Made by a program: the position numbers and the translations under genes. Shown in pieces: positions 54,462-63,698 of a stretch of 64,000 nt of DNA. The notes below the pieces were generated by a model that was not told where the DNA came from, ran no database searches, and saw only the letters and a list, made by a program, of their open reading frames with translations. Source of the stretch: Xanthomonas albilineans (GTDB taxonomy: Bacteria; Pseudomonadota; Gammaproteobacteria; Xanthomonadales; Xanthomonadaceae); NCBI RefSeq assembly GCF_002939705.1, contig NZ_MDCB01000003.1:62001-126000 (forward strand), read 5' to 3'. Each line of letters begins with the position of its first letter. Position 1 is the stretch's first letter.

Positions 54462-55016
54462 ATGGGTCATCGTCTCTCCAGGATCTATACCCGAACCGGC
54501 GACGACGGCAGCACCGGACTGGGCGACGGCAACCGGGTCGGCAAAGATTCGGCCCGGGTCGCCGCCTACGGCACCGTGGACGAAGCCAACTCGGCGATCG
54601 GCATGGTCCTGGCCTGTTCGCTGGCCGAGGACGTACGCCAGTTGCTGACCGGGATCCAGCACCAACTGTTCGACCTCGGCGGCGAGTTGTGCATTCCCGG
54701 CCACGCCGCGATCCAGGCCGCCGACATCGACGCACTGGAGCAGCACCTGGACCGCTACAACGACACCTTGCCACCGTTGCAGGACTTCATCCTGCCCGGC
54801 GGCGGCGAGGCGGCAGCGCGCTGCCACCTGGCCCGAACCATCGTGCGCCGCGCAGAACGCGAGACAGTCGCGCTCTCGCGGCAGGACGCGGTACGCTCGG
54901 AAACGGTGCGCTATCTCAACCGACTGTCGGATCTACTGTTCGTGTTGGCGCGCGTGCTGGCACGGGCCGATGGCCACGGCGAAGTGCTGTGGCGCCACGA
55001 CCGTCGCCACGCCTAG
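54462..55016 (+). CDS. PduO-type ATP:cob(I)alamin adenosyltransferase
   Basis: 184 residues. It transfers the 5'-deoxyadenosyl group of ATP to cob(I)alamin, making coenzyme B12. YTRTGDDGSTGLGDGNRVGKDSARVAAYGTVDEANSAIGM (in parts, about 9-48) is the ATP-binding N-terminus; RRAERETVALS and YLNRLSDLLFVLAR form the conserved C-terminal helices. Only 6 bases separate it from the membrane protein gene upstream, and the deacetylase-family gene follows 24 bases later. With btuB and its riboswitch it implies B12 scavenging. Confidence 0.92.
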   Translation: MGHRLSRIYTRTGDDGSTGLGDGNRVGKDSARVAAYGTVDEANSAIGMVLACSLAEDVRQLLTGIQHQLFDLGGELCIPGHAAIQAADIDALEQHLDRYNDTLPPLQDFILPGGGEAAARCHLARTIVRRAERETVALSRQDAVRSETVRYLNRLSDLLFVLARVLARADGHGEVLWRHDRRHA

Positions 55017-55040
55017 CGGCACCCCACAACGCGCCTGCAC

Positions 55041-55946
55041 ATGCTGATCTACACCCATCCCGCCTGCCTCGGCCACATGCCTGGGCCTGACCACCCGGAA
55101 CGGCCCGAACGCCTGGAGGCAGTGGTCGCGGCGCTGCGTGAGGCCTTCCCCGAGCTGGAATGGCGCCAGGCGCCGCTGGCCAAGCTCGGCGATCTGGCGC
55201 GGGTGCACGAGCAGGCACTGATCGATCGCGTCCTGGCCGACATCGACGGCACGCGCATGCTCGACATGGATACCATGCTTTCGCCCGGCTCGCGCGCCGC
55301 CGCGCTACGCGCCGCCGGGGCCGGGACTGCGGCGGTGGATGCGGTCATGCGCGGCGAAAGCGACACCGCCTTCTGCGCGGTGCGCCCGCCCGGCCACCAC
55401 GCCACCGCGACCACCGCAATGGGCTTTTGCCTGTTCAACAACGTTGCTATTGCCGCTGCCCACGCCCTCGACAGCCACGGTCTGGAGCGGATCGCCATCG
55501 TCGACTTCGATGTGCACCACGGCAACGGCACCCAAGCGATCTTCGAGCGCGACGCGCGCGTGCGTTACCTCAGCACCCACCAGTCCGGTCTGTTTCCACA
55601 CTCGGGCGGAGTCCACGAGCGCGGCGTCGGCAACCTGCACAATGCCTTGCTGGCGCCGGGTAGCGACGGCATGGGATTCCGCAACACCTGGGCCGACCAA
55701 ATGCTGCCGCTGCTGGACACCTTCAAACCGCAACTGCTGCTGATCTCCGCTGGTTTCGACGCGCATCTGCGCGACCCACTTGCCGACCTGATGCTCGATA
55801 GCGAAGACTTCGCCTGGCTCACCGCCCAATTGCGCACGCTTGCACAGCGGCATGCACACGGCCGGGTGGTGTCGCTGCTGGAAGGCGGCTACGACCTGCA
55901 AGCGCTGCGCGAATGCAGCATCGCCCACGTCGACGCATTGTGCTGA
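55041..55946 (+). CDS. Histone deacetylase-family (acetylpolyamine) amidohydrolase
   Basis: 301 residues with the arginase/deacetylase fold. Zinc and catalytic motifs are RPPGHHAT (His pair), IVDFDVHHGNGTQAIF (Asp/His zinc ligands), STHQSGLFPHSGG, and LLISAGFDAHLRDPL (Asp ligand), with LLEGGYDL at the end. It removes acetyl groups from small amines or proteins; the bacterial family includes acetylpolyamine and acetoin-utilisation (AcuC-like) enzymes and the substrate is not determined. GTGs are absent; ATG at 55041 is the natural start. It precedes lptD by 109 bases. Confidence 0.9.
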   Translation: MLIYTHPACLGHMPGPDHPERPERLEAVVAALREAFPELEWRQAPLAKLGDLARVHEQALIDRVLADIDGTRMLDMDTMLSPGSRAAALRAAGAGTAAVDAVMRGESDTAFCAVRPPGHHATATTAMGFCLFNNVAIAAAHALDSHGLERIAIVDFDVHHGNGTQAIFERDARVRYLSTHQSGLFPHSGGVHERGVGNLHNALLAPGSDGMGFRNTWADQMLPLLDTFKPQLLLISAGFDAHLRDPLADLMLDSEDFAWLTAQLRTLAQRHAHGRVVSLLEGGYDLQALRECSIAHVDALC

Positions 55947-56055
55947 ACCCACCGCGGCCCCGATGAACCCCGTCCCACGCCGTGGGGCACCTTCATTGCC
56001 CCTATGCGCAGGATGGGGCAAGCTAGCGGCCGTTTTCGCCCGATACCTGACGCGC

Positions 56056-58401
56056 GTGCGCCGAGCTCTCCGCCTGCTACCCCTTCCGTTCAGTATCGCC
56101 CTCTGTCTGCCGACAGTGGCGGCCGAAAAGCCGCCGAACTGGGGTCTGTGCCCGACCCCCGACGTGCTGCCCAAGTTCGACGACGCCCCCAAGCCGGATC
56201 CGAAGCTCGCTGCGAACCGCGAACAGCAGCCGACCGATGTCGAGGGTGACCAACTCTCGGGCACCACGACGATCCCGAACTACACCGGCAATGTCGCGCT
56301 CAAGCGCGGCGACCAGTTCATAGGCACCGACAGCCTGCGCATGGACACCGAGACCGGCAACTACATCGCTCAGGGTCACGTGCGCTACCAGGATTCGTCG
56401 ATCCGACTGATCGCCGACCGCGCCGAGGGTAATCAGGACACCAACACCCACAAGATCACCAACATCCGCTATCAGTTGACCTCCCGGCGCGGCAACGGCA
56501 CCGCAAACTCGGTGGACCTGCAGGGTGCGCTGGGACAAATGCACCACTCCACCTATACCACCTGCGATCCCTCGCAACGGGTGTGGGAACTCTCTGCACC
56601 GGAGATCGACGTCGACAGCAACGAAGGGTTCGGCACCGCACGCAACGCGGTCCTGAAGATCTACAGAGTCCCGATCATGTACTCGCCCTGGTTCAAGTTC
56701 CCGATCAACGACAATCGCACCAGCGGCTTCCTGTTCCCGACGTTCGGCTTCAACAGCCGCAACGGTTTCGACTACATCCAGCCGTACTATTTCAATCTTG
56801 CGCCGAACTACGACGCCACGCTGTACCCGCGCTTCATGAGCCGACGCGGCCTGATGCTCGGCAGCGAATTCCGTTATCTCTACGATGGCGGCAAGGGCGA
56901 GGCACTGGCGGGCTACCTGCCCAACGATAAACTGCGCGACAAGGACCGCGGTCGCTTCCAGTACCAGGGCTACCACAACATCAACCCGCAATGGCAGGTG
57001 CGCGCCTCGTTGATCTGGGTCAGCGACGATCGCTATACCGAAGACTTCTCCAACCGCCTGCTTGGCAACACCGTCAGCAACCTGCAGAGCACAGTCGGCG
57101 TCTATGGCAGCGGCGAGACCTGGACCGCCGGGCTGATGGCCGATCGCTGGCAACTGGCCGACTACACTCTCACTGAAGATTCGCTGCCCTACAGCCGTCA
57201 GCCGCGCGCGTTCTTCAACTGGAACAAACCGCTCGGCGACTACTTCGAGGCCGGGCTGTACAGCGAAGCGGTGCGCTTCGTACACGACGATATCCACGCC
57301 AAGGATGCGCTGTACAAGCGCACCGGGGTGGTCACCGAGCGGCCCGGCGGCGACCGCCTGGATCTCAAACCCTACATTTCCATGCCGCTGGCCGGCGCCG
57401 CCTGGTTCCTCAAGCCGACCCTGGCCTGGCGCTATACCGCGTACCAATTGGAAAAAGATCTTGCGACCACGCTCGGCGGCGACACCACGCCCTCGCGCAG
57501 CCTGCCGATCGCCAGCGTCGATGCCGGCGTCTACTTCGACCGCGATACCAAGCTCGGCAAAACTAATTATCTGCAAACCCTGGAACCGCGACTTTTTTAC
57601 CTGTACACGCCGTATCGGGACCAGAACGACCTACCTATCTTCGACACCCGCGAATTCACCTTCAGCTGGGGCCAATTGTTCCGCGATTCGCGCTACACCG
57701 GCGCCGACCGCCAGAACGATGCCAACCAATTGACGATGGCGCTGAGTTCACGCCTGCTGCGCCAGAACGACGGCAAGGAAAAGCTGTCGGTCAGCCTGGG
57801 ACAGATCCTGTATTTCGACGACTCCCGGGTCAGCCTGCCCAACAGCGACACCACGATCGCGCAGGGCAAGTCGGCCTGGGTCGCCGACGCCAACTACATG
57901 ATCAACGACCGCTGGACACTGGGCACCACCTATCAGTGGGATCCCAAGTATCACCGCAAGGATCTGGCCAGCTTCCGCATGCGTTACCTGCTGCCGGGCG
58001 ACGGCATCATCAACGTCGGCTATCGCTACCGCCGCGACCTGCTGGAGCAGGCCGACGCCTCGTTCCTGTACCCGATCAACCCGAACTGGAGCCTGGTCGG
58101 CCGCCATTACTATTCGATGATGGACAAAAAGCCGCTGGAGAGCATCCTCGGCGTGCAATGGGACAGTTGCTGCGTGGCCGTGCGCGCGCTGGCGCGGCGC
58201 TACGTGCGCAATCGCACCGGCGCAATGGACACCGCGTTCCAGATCGAATTCGTCCTGAAGGGGTTCTCCTCGCTGGGGCAGGACACGGACCGCGTTCTGC
58301 GCCGTGCTATCCTCGGCTACAACCGCGACGACCTGTACTTGGTCCCGCCCAGCAACACCACGGCCGATCCGGACGCTTACGATCCGAACCAGATTCCATG
58401 A
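56056..58401 (+). CDS. lptD: LPS-assembly outer-membrane protein LptD
   Basis: 781 residues from GTG 56056. Inserts lipopolysaccharide into the outer leaflet with LptE. The start yields a clean signal peptide (VRRALRLLPLPFSIALCLPT, then VAAE); an ATG at 55963 would add 31 odd residues before it. The OstA-like jellyroll (about 60-200: GNVALKRGDQFIGTDSLRMD, TNIRYQLTSRRGNG) precedes a large beta-barrel. Cysteines pair near GLCPTPD, TYTTCDPSQ and WDSCCVAVR, the positions that form the LptD disulfides. Its stop overlaps the surA ATG (ATGA). Confidence 0.95.
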   Translation: MRRALRLLPLPFSIALCLPTVAAEKPPNWGLCPTPDVLPKFDDAPKPDPKLAANREQQPTDVEGDQLSGTTTIPNYTGNVALKRGDQFIGTDSLRMDTETGNYIAQGHVRYQDSSIRLIADRAEGNQDTNTHKITNIRYQLTSRRGNGTANSVDLQGALGQMHHSTYTTCDPSQRVWELSAPEIDVDSNEGFGTARNAVLKIYRVPIMYSPWFKFPINDNRTSGFLFPTFGFNSRNGFDYIQPYYFNLAPNYDATLYPRFMSRRGLMLGSEFRYLYDGGKGEALAGYLPNDKLRDKDRGRFQYQGYHNINPQWQVRASLIWVSDDRYTEDFSNRLLGNTVSNLQSTVGVYGSGETWTAGLMADRWQLADYTLTEDSLPYSRQPRAFFNWNKPLGDYFEAGLYSEAVRFVHDDIHAKDALYKRTGVVTERPGGDRLDLKPYISMPLAGAAWFLKPTLAWRYTAYQLEKDLATTLGGDTTPSRSLPIASVDAGVYFDRDTKLGKTNYLQTLEPRLFYLYTPYRDQNDLPIFDTREFTFSWGQLFRDSRYTGADRQNDANQLTMALSSRLLRQNDGKEKLSVSLGQILYFDDSRVSLPNSDTTIAQGKSAWVADANYMINDRWTLGTTYQWDPKYHRKDLASFRMRYLLPGDGIINVGYRYRRDLLEQADASFLYPINPNWSLVGRHYYSMMDKKPLESILGVQWDSCCVAVRALARRYVRNRTGAMDTAFQIEFVLKGFSSLGQDTDRVLRRAILGYNRDDLYLVPPSNTTADPDAYDPNQIP

Positions 58402-59765
58402 CCAAGACCCTCTCTGCTTTCCTCCTCGCCGTGCTGGCAATCGCTGGCGTATCTGCCCAGGCCGCCGTACAACAAACCCAACCGCTGGATCGCATCGCTG
58501 CGGTGGTCGACGAGGATGTCGTGCTGCAGAGCGAGCTGGATCGTGCCGTGCGCAACGTCAAGGCGCAGTATGCAGGTCGCGACACGCAACTGCCGCCGGA
58601 TAACGTGCTGCGCCGCCAAGTGCTCGAACGCCTGGTTCTGGTCAAACTGCAAGTGGCCCGCGCCAACAGCACCGGCATCCATGTCAGCGACGACGAACTG
58701 AACCGCGCCATTGCCAGCATCGCCCAGCAGAACAACACCGACGTGGACGGCCTGCGCAAGAAAATTGCCGCCGACGGCATGTCCTACGACGACTTCCGCA
58801 ACTCGGTGCGCGACGAAATCACCGTGCAGCGCCTGCGCCAGAGCTTCGCGCAAAGCCGCATCAACGTCAGCGAAAGCGAAGTGGACGCCGCCCTGACCCA
58901 GCAAGCGACCACCGGCACCCAATACCACCTCGCGCATATTCTGGTCGGCCTGCCGGAAGGCGCCACTGCCGAGCAGATCAAGACCGCGCAGGGCAAGATC
59001 GATGGCGTCAAGAGCCTGATCGACAAGGGCGAAATCGACTTCAATGCCGCTGCCGTGCGCTACTCCGACAGCCCCAACGCCCTGGAAGGCGGCGATCTCG
59101 GCTGGCGCAGCCTGGACGAGATCCCGAACGCATTCGCCCAGTTGATCCGCGACATGAAGCCCGGTCAGGTGGCTGGCCCGCTGCGCGGCCCCAGCGGCTT
59201 TCAGTTGCTGAAGCTGGTCGAAGTACGTGACGCCGCCGCCAACCCTGAAAAGAAGACCGTCACCGAGTACCACGCCCGCCACATCCTGGCACGGGTGAGC
59301 GACGCGCAGCCCGATGCCGCCGCCAAGGCCAAGATCGAGACCTTGCGCGCGCGCATCGCCGGTGGCGCCGATTTCCAAAAAGTGGCCAAGGAAGCCTCCG
59401 ATGATACCAACAGCCGCAATCAGGGCGGCGATCTCGGCTGGTTCCCGATCGATGCGTTCGGCGCGGATTTCGGCCACCAGGTCGAAAGCCTCCAAGACGG
59501 GCAGATTTCTCCGCCGTTCCGCACCGAGGCCGGCTGGCACATCCTGCAACGGGTCGGCGAACGTCAGACCGACGTCACCAGCGACACGCAGCGCGCCCAA
59601 GTTCGCGAGACCATCGGTCGTCGCAAGCTGGAGGAAGAGTACAACCGCTTCCTGCAGGAAATGCGCGGCGAAGCCTACGTCGACCTGCGCCTGGGCAACA
59701 CCGACACGCCTACACCGGCCACCGAGACCACACCGGCGCCGGCTCCCGCCGCTGCCAAACACTGA
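58398..59765 (+). CDS. surA: Periplasmic chaperone/PPIase SurA
   Basis: 455 residues. Signal peptide (about 1-23, ending SAQA), N-terminal chaperone domain (DRIAAVVDEDVVLQSELDRA), and two parvulin PPIase domains, recognisable by YHLAHILVGLPEGA with GGDLGWRSLDEIP, and YHARHILARVSDAQ with GGDLGWFPIDAFG. It escorts outer-membrane proteins, including LptD, to the BAM machinery. The C-terminal tail is Pro/Ala/Thr-rich. Its ATG overlaps the lptD stop, so LptD and its own chaperone are translationally coupled. Confidence 0.96.
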   Translation: MTKTLSAFLLAVLAIAGVSAQAAVQQTQPLDRIAAVVDEDVVLQSELDRAVRNVKAQYAGRDTQLPPDNVLRRQVLERLVLVKLQVARANSTGIHVSDDELNRAIASIAQQNNTDVDGLRKKIAADGMSYDDFRNSVRDEITVQRLRQSFAQSRINVSESEVDAALTQQATTGTQYHLAHILVGLPEGATAEQIKTAQGKIDGVKSLIDKGEIDFNAAAVRYSDSPNALEGGDLGWRSLDEIPNAFAQLIRDMKPGQVAGPLRGPSGFQLLKLVEVRDAAANPEKKTVTEYHARHILARVSDAQPDAAAKAKIETLRARIAGGADFQKVAKEASDDTNSRNQGGDLGWFPIDAFGADFGHQVESLQDGQISPPFRTEAGWHILQRVGERQTDVTSDTQRAQVRETIGRRKLEEEYNRFLQEMRGEAYVDLRLGNTDTPTPATETTPAPAPAAAKH

Positions 59766-59768
59766 ACC

Positions 59769-60743
59769 ATGCGCCCCTCGCTCGCGCTGGTCCCAGGCGA
59801 GCCGGGCGGGATCGGCCCGGAGCTGTGTGTGCGGCTGGCGCAACAGCCGCGGCACGACTGCCAACTGCTGGCTTTCGCCGATCCCGACACCCTACGCGCC
59901 GCCGCCGCGGCGCTATCGCTGCCGCTGCAACTGCTGCCCGAATCCAGTGCCGCCCTCGCCCCCGGCGACCTGCGTCTGCGCGTGGTCGCCAACACCCTAC
60001 CCAACCGATTCGGTCGTACCGAGGCGGCCAATGCCGCCGCGGTGATCGGCGCGTTGACCCAGGCCGCCGACGCCTGCCTGCGCGGCGAACTGGCCGGCAT
60101 GGTTACCGGCCCGGTACACAAGGCCGCGATCAACGCAGGCGGCATCGCCTATACCGGCACGACCGAACTGCTGGCCCAGCACGCCGGCTGCGAGGTCGTG
60201 ATGATGCTGGCCAACGACATCGTGCGCGTGGCGCTGGTCACCACGCACTTACCGCTGCGCGCAGTCGCCGATGCACTAACCCCCGAACTACTGGAACGTA
60301 GCCTGCGCATCACCCACGCCGCGCTACGCCGCGCGTTCGGCATCGCCATGCCCACCATCGCCGTACTCGGACTCAACCCACACGCCGGCGAGGACGGCCA
60401 TCTGGGGCACGAGGAGATCGACGTGATGCGGCCGGTGCTGGAGGCCCTGCGCGGCGAGGGCATGCGCCTGCTCGGCCCGCTGCCCGCCGATACCGCGTTC
60501 CTGCCGCAGAAGCTCACCGAGGTCGACGCCGTAGTGGCGATGTACCACGATCAAGGGCTGCCGGTGCTGAAATACAGTGGTTTCGAGCAGGCGGTGAATC
60601 TGACCCTGGGCCTGCCCTACCCGCGCGTGGCGGTCGACCACGGCACCGCGCTGGAACTGGCCGGTCGCGGCCTTGCCGATCCATCCAGCCTGTTCGCCGC
60701 AGTCGCCTTGTGTGCGCAACTAGCCGCGCGCCAGGATGGATAA
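59769..60743 (+). CDS. pdxA: 4-hydroxythreonine-4-phosphate dehydrogenase PdxA
   Basis: 324 residues. NAD-dependent oxidation of 4-phosphohydroxy-L-threonine in the DXP-dependent pyridoxal phosphate pathway. LVPGEPGGIGPELC (about 7-20), GMVTGPVHKAAINAGG and the zinc-site motifs THLPLR and GLNPHAGEDGH (about 198-208) are PdxA landmarks; YHDQGLPVLK is also conserved. Three bases after surA, so the run lptD-surA-pdxA continues. Confidence 0.95.
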   Translation: MRPSLALVPGEPGGIGPELCVRLAQQPRHDCQLLAFADPDTLRAAAAALSLPLQLLPESSAALAPGDLRLRVVANTLPNRFGRTEAANAAAVIGALTQAADACLRGELAGMVTGPVHKAAINAGGIAYTGTTELLAQHAGCEVVMMLANDIVRVALVTTHLPLRAVADALTPELLERSLRITHAALRRAFGIAMPTIAVLGLNPHAGEDGHLGHEEIDVMRPVLEALRGEGMRLLGPLPADTAFLPQKLTEVDAVVAMYHDQGLPVLKYSGFEQAVNLTLGLPYPRVAVDHGTALELAGRGLADPSSLFAAVALCAQLAARQDG

Positions 60744-60973
60744 CCGTACCTGCATTGCAGTAGAGACTGTCGAGACTTCGGCTTCGAGGGCCCATACCCA
60801 TGCGAAATCCACGACAAGGCGCGTCTCGGCTGACAACGGGCACGGCAGCAGAACGTGGAATCGCCCAAAGACACCGCTCATGGCCTGCGAAGGTGATCCA
60901 AGCCCCGTCGGACGAGCGTGCGGATCATGTCAGCACGCAGCATCGTCCATCCCATGCCGATAAAATGCACACC

Positions 60974-61768
60974 ATGACCTCCTCTCCCGGCTTTGGCGCA
61001 CCGGCCAAGAAATCGCTCGGCCAACACTTCCTCAGCGACCGCCACTACATCGACAACATCGTCCGCGCGGTCGATCCCAAACCGGGCGACCGGCTGGTCG
61101 AGATCGGCCCCGGGCAGGGCGCGATCACCTTCCCCCTGCTGCGCCGGCATGGCCAACTGACGGTGATCGAATTCGACCGCGACCTGATCGAACCACTAAC
61201 CACCGCCGCAGCCAACCTCGGCGAACTCACCATCCTTCACCGCGATGTGCTCTCGGTGAACTTCGGCGCGATGGCCGGCGATGGCCGTATCCGTCTGATC
61301 GGCAACCTGCCCTACAACATCTCCTCGCCGATCCTGTTCCATGCCCTGGACCATGCCGCGGCGATCACCGACATGCACTTCATGCTGCAAAAAGAGGTGG
61401 TCGACCGGATGGCCGCCGCGCCAGGCAGCAAGGTCTACGGCAGGCTCAGCGTGATGCTGCAGGCCTACTGCGAGGTGACCGCCCTGTTCGTCGTACCGCC
61501 GGGTGCGTTCCGCCCTCCTCCCAAAGTGGATTCAGCGGTGGTGCGGCTGGTCCCGCGGCCTGCCCAGGAGGTTGGCATCGCCGATCCGCGCCGCTTCGCC
61601 GACGTGGTGCGCGCCGCGTTCGGGCAACGCCGCAAGACCCTGCGCAATGCGCTCAACGGCGTCTGCGATGCCCCGCAGTTCGAGGCCGCCGGGGTACGCG
61701 CGGACGCACGCGCCGAGCAGCTCGCGGTCGCCGATTTCGTGCGACTGGCCAACCTACCACTCTCCTGA
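60974..61768 (+). CDS. rsmA: 16S rRNA (A1518/A1519) dimethyltransferase RsmA (KsgA)
   Basis: 264 residues. It dimethylates two adenines in the 3' end of 16S rRNA during late small-subunit assembly. KSLGQHFLSDRHYIDNIV is the N-terminal RNA motif, VEIGPGQGAITFPLL the SAM loop, and NLPYNISSPILFHAL the catalytic NLPY. ATG 60974 is preferred to the in-frame ATG 60965: a TAAAAT hexamer (60961-60966) would be the -10 element and covers the earlier one. 230 bases after pdxA, so it may have its own leaderless transcript. Confidence 0.94.
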   Translation: MTSSPGFGAPAKKSLGQHFLSDRHYIDNIVRAVDPKPGDRLVEIGPGQGAITFPLLRRHGQLTVIEFDRDLIEPLTTAAANLGELTILHRDVLSVNFGAMAGDGRIRLIGNLPYNISSPILFHALDHAAAITDMHFMLQKEVVDRMAAAPGSKVYGRLSVMLQAYCEVTALFVVPPGAFRPPPKVDSAVVRLVPRPAQEVGIADPRRFADVVRAAFGQRRKTLRNALNGVCDAPQFEAAGVRADARAEQLAVADFVRLANLPLS

Positions 61769-61861
61769 ACCAGCGACACCAATGCGGTGAGCCTCCCTTT
61801 CACGATGGGCTCCTCGGCGTGGGTCGTCCATTCCGGCGTCCGCTTTGCTTACACTGTGAGC

Positions 61862-62245
61862 ATGAATGATGACGCCCCCTATCGCATCGAGGTCGAAGTA
61901 TCGCCCCGATTCCTCGTCGACCAATCGGCACCTGAGGAAGGGCGCTATGCGTTCGCCTACACGATCCGCATCCGCAACCGTGGCCGCATCGCCGCACGCC
62001 TGATCGCCCGACACTGGGAGATCACCGACGGCAACGGGCGGATCGAGCGTGTGGACGGGGACGGGGTCGTCGGCGAGCAGCCGCGGCTGCGCCCCGGCGA
62101 GGATTTCCGTTACACCTCCGGACTCATGCTGGAAACCGAACACGGCATGATGCGCGGACACTACGATATGGAAGCCGACGACGGCACCCAGTTCATCGCC
62201 GCAATCGCGCCATTCGTGTTATCCGTGCCACGGACCCTGCACTGA
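61862..62245 (+). CDS. apaG: ApaG/CorD family protein
   Basis: 127 residues, beta-sandwich ApaG domain: [57 protein letters not shown] and [11 protein letters not shown] with the typical GEQP and F-x-Y-T-S-G segments. Role poorly defined; linked to magnesium/cobalt resistance and found beside apaH. TACACT ends 6 bases before the ATG and no Shine-Dalgarno is present, suggesting a leaderless start. The frame is open back to 61787 without coding character. Confidence 0.93.
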   Translation: MNDDAPYRIEVEVSPRFLVDQSAPEEGRYAFAYTIRIRNRGRIAARLIARHWEITDGNGRIERVDGDGVVGEQPRLRPGEDFRYTSGLMLETEHGMMRGHYDMEADDGTQFIAAIAPFVLSVPRTLH

Positions 62246-62255
62246 TGGCGGCCGC

Positions 62256-63167
62256 ATGAGCGTCTGGGCAATCGGCGACCTGCAGGGATGCTACGACATC
62301 ACCCAGCGGCTGCTGGAAAAAATTCGCTTCGATCCGGCGCTGGACCGGCTGTGGTTCTGCGGCGACCTGGTCAACCGCGGCGGGCAGTCGTTGGAGACCC
62401 TGCGCCTGGTGCATTCGCTGCGCGAACACAGCGTGGTGGTGCTTGGCAACCACGACCTCTCGCTGCTGGCGATCGGCGAACGCAATGCGGACGAACAGCG
62501 CAAGGTCAACCCGGACTTGCAGCGCATCGTGCTGGCCGAAGACCGCGACGAACTGCTGACCTGGCTGCGCATGCAGAAACTGCTGCACGCCGACCGCGCA
62601 CTAGGGTGGATGATGATCCATGCCGGACTCGCGCCGAAGTGGACCACGACCATAGCCGAAAAACACGCACGCGAGGTCGAGCAACAACTGCACGGCAACG
62701 GCTACCGCAGGCTATTGCGCAACATGTACGGCGACCGCCCGGCATGGACGCCGGGGCTGACCGGCTACGACCGTTCGCGCGCGATCATCAACCTATTCAC
62801 CCGTGCCCGCTATTGCACTCCGCGCGGTCGCATCGCCATCGAGGAAAAGGGCGCCCCCGGCACCCAGGCACAGGGCCTGTATCCCTGGTTCGAAGTGCCG
62901 GGACGGGTCGAGCGCGACCTGAAGATCGTCTGCGGCCACTGGTCCGCGCTGGGCCTGACCATCACCCAGGGCGTGCATGCCATCGACACCGGTGCGGTCT
63001 GGGGCGGCAAGCTCACCGCACTGCGTTTGGATAGCGAGGAGCTACAGGTCGTGCAAGTCCCCGGGCGCGCGGTCGAAGGACCACCACCGGCAGCACGCGT
63101 CAGCACGCCGCGGCAGCGTAACGCTCAGAAACGCAGCACGACCACGCCCTCGCCTGCTCAGGACTGA
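62256..63167 (+). CDS. apaH: Symmetrical diadenosine tetraphosphatase ApaH
   Basis: 303 residues. It hydrolyses Ap4A, and removes Np4 caps from RNA, in the cytosol. The phosphoesterase motifs are AIGDLQGCYD (metal ligands Asp, His replaced in family order), FCGDLVNRGG (GDxVxRG), LGNHDLSLLA (GNHD) and, near residue 130, MIHAGLAPKW (HAGxxP). The C-terminal about 25 residues are a basic, Ser/Thr-rich extension. 10 bases after apaG, the usual order, probably one transcript. Confidence 0.95.
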   Translation: MSVWAIGDLQGCYDITQRLLEKIRFDPALDRLWFCGDLVNRGGQSLETLRLVHSLREHSVVVLGNHDLSLLAIGERNADEQRKVNPDLQRIVLAEDRDELLTWLRMQKLLHADRALGWMMIHAGLAPKWTTTIAEKHAREVEQQLHGNGYRRLLRNMYGDRPAWTPGLTGYDRSRAIINLFTRARYCTPRGRIAIEEKGAPGTQAQGLYPWFEVPGRVERDLKIVCGHWSALGLTITQGVHAIDTGAVWGGKLTALRLDSEELQVVQVPGRAVEGPPPAARVSTPRQRNAQKRSTTTPSPAQD

Positions 63168-63188
63168 TCGCTTCGCACAGCTGGGCGC

Positions 63189-63698
63189 CTACACGGCGCT
63201 CGGTCGGCGCTGGTAGTCGACGAACTCGAACGCCAAGGCGTGGCGGGCATCGACCGGATGCGGTTGCCGTGCCAGCACCTCCCACTGCGCCGGGTCGAAC
63301 GCAGGGAAATGTGCGTCGGCGCCATCGACCAGCGTATCGACATGGGTCAGGTACAGCCGTCCGGCCAGCGGCAGCGTCATGGCGAAAATATCGCCACCGC
63401 CGATGACCGCCAGTTCCGTGGCACCGGCATCCCGGACCGCATCGAGCGCCGCCCGCAACGACGCCACAGGCTGCATGTCCGCGAACGGCACATGTCCCGA
63501 TCGAGTCATGACCAGATTCAATCGCCCCGGCAGTGCGCGCCCCAGCGACTGCGCGGTCTTGCGCCCCATCAGCACTGGCTTGCCCAGAGTCAACGCTTTG
63601 AAGCGCTTCAAATCGTCCGGTAGCCGCCACGGCAGGTCGTTGTCGCGACCGATGGCATTGGCCTTGTCGATCGCCGCGAACAGCGTCAACGCGACCAT
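63189..63698 (-). CDS. folA: Dihydrofolate reductase FolA
   Basis: 169 residues. NADPH-dependent reduction of dihydrofolate to tetrahydrofolate. Landmarks are TLFAAIDKANAIGRDNDLPWRLPDDLKRFK (in parts), with the catalytic acidic residue in LPWRLPDD, GRKTAQSLGRALPGR (NADPH) and VIGGGDIFAMTLP. Ends convergent to apaH, 21 bases away. Its ATG lies within the last codons of a membrane-protein frame on the same strand, a 13-base overlap. Confidence 0.95.
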   Translation of the reverse strand: MVALTLFAAIDKANAIGRDNDLPWRLPDDLKRFKALTLGKPVLMGRKTAQSLGRALPGRLNLVMTRSGHVPFADMQPVASLRAALDAVRDAGATELAVIGGGDIFAMTLPLAGRLYLTHVDTLVDGADAHFPAFDPAQWEVLARQPHPVDARHALAFEFVDYQRRPSAV

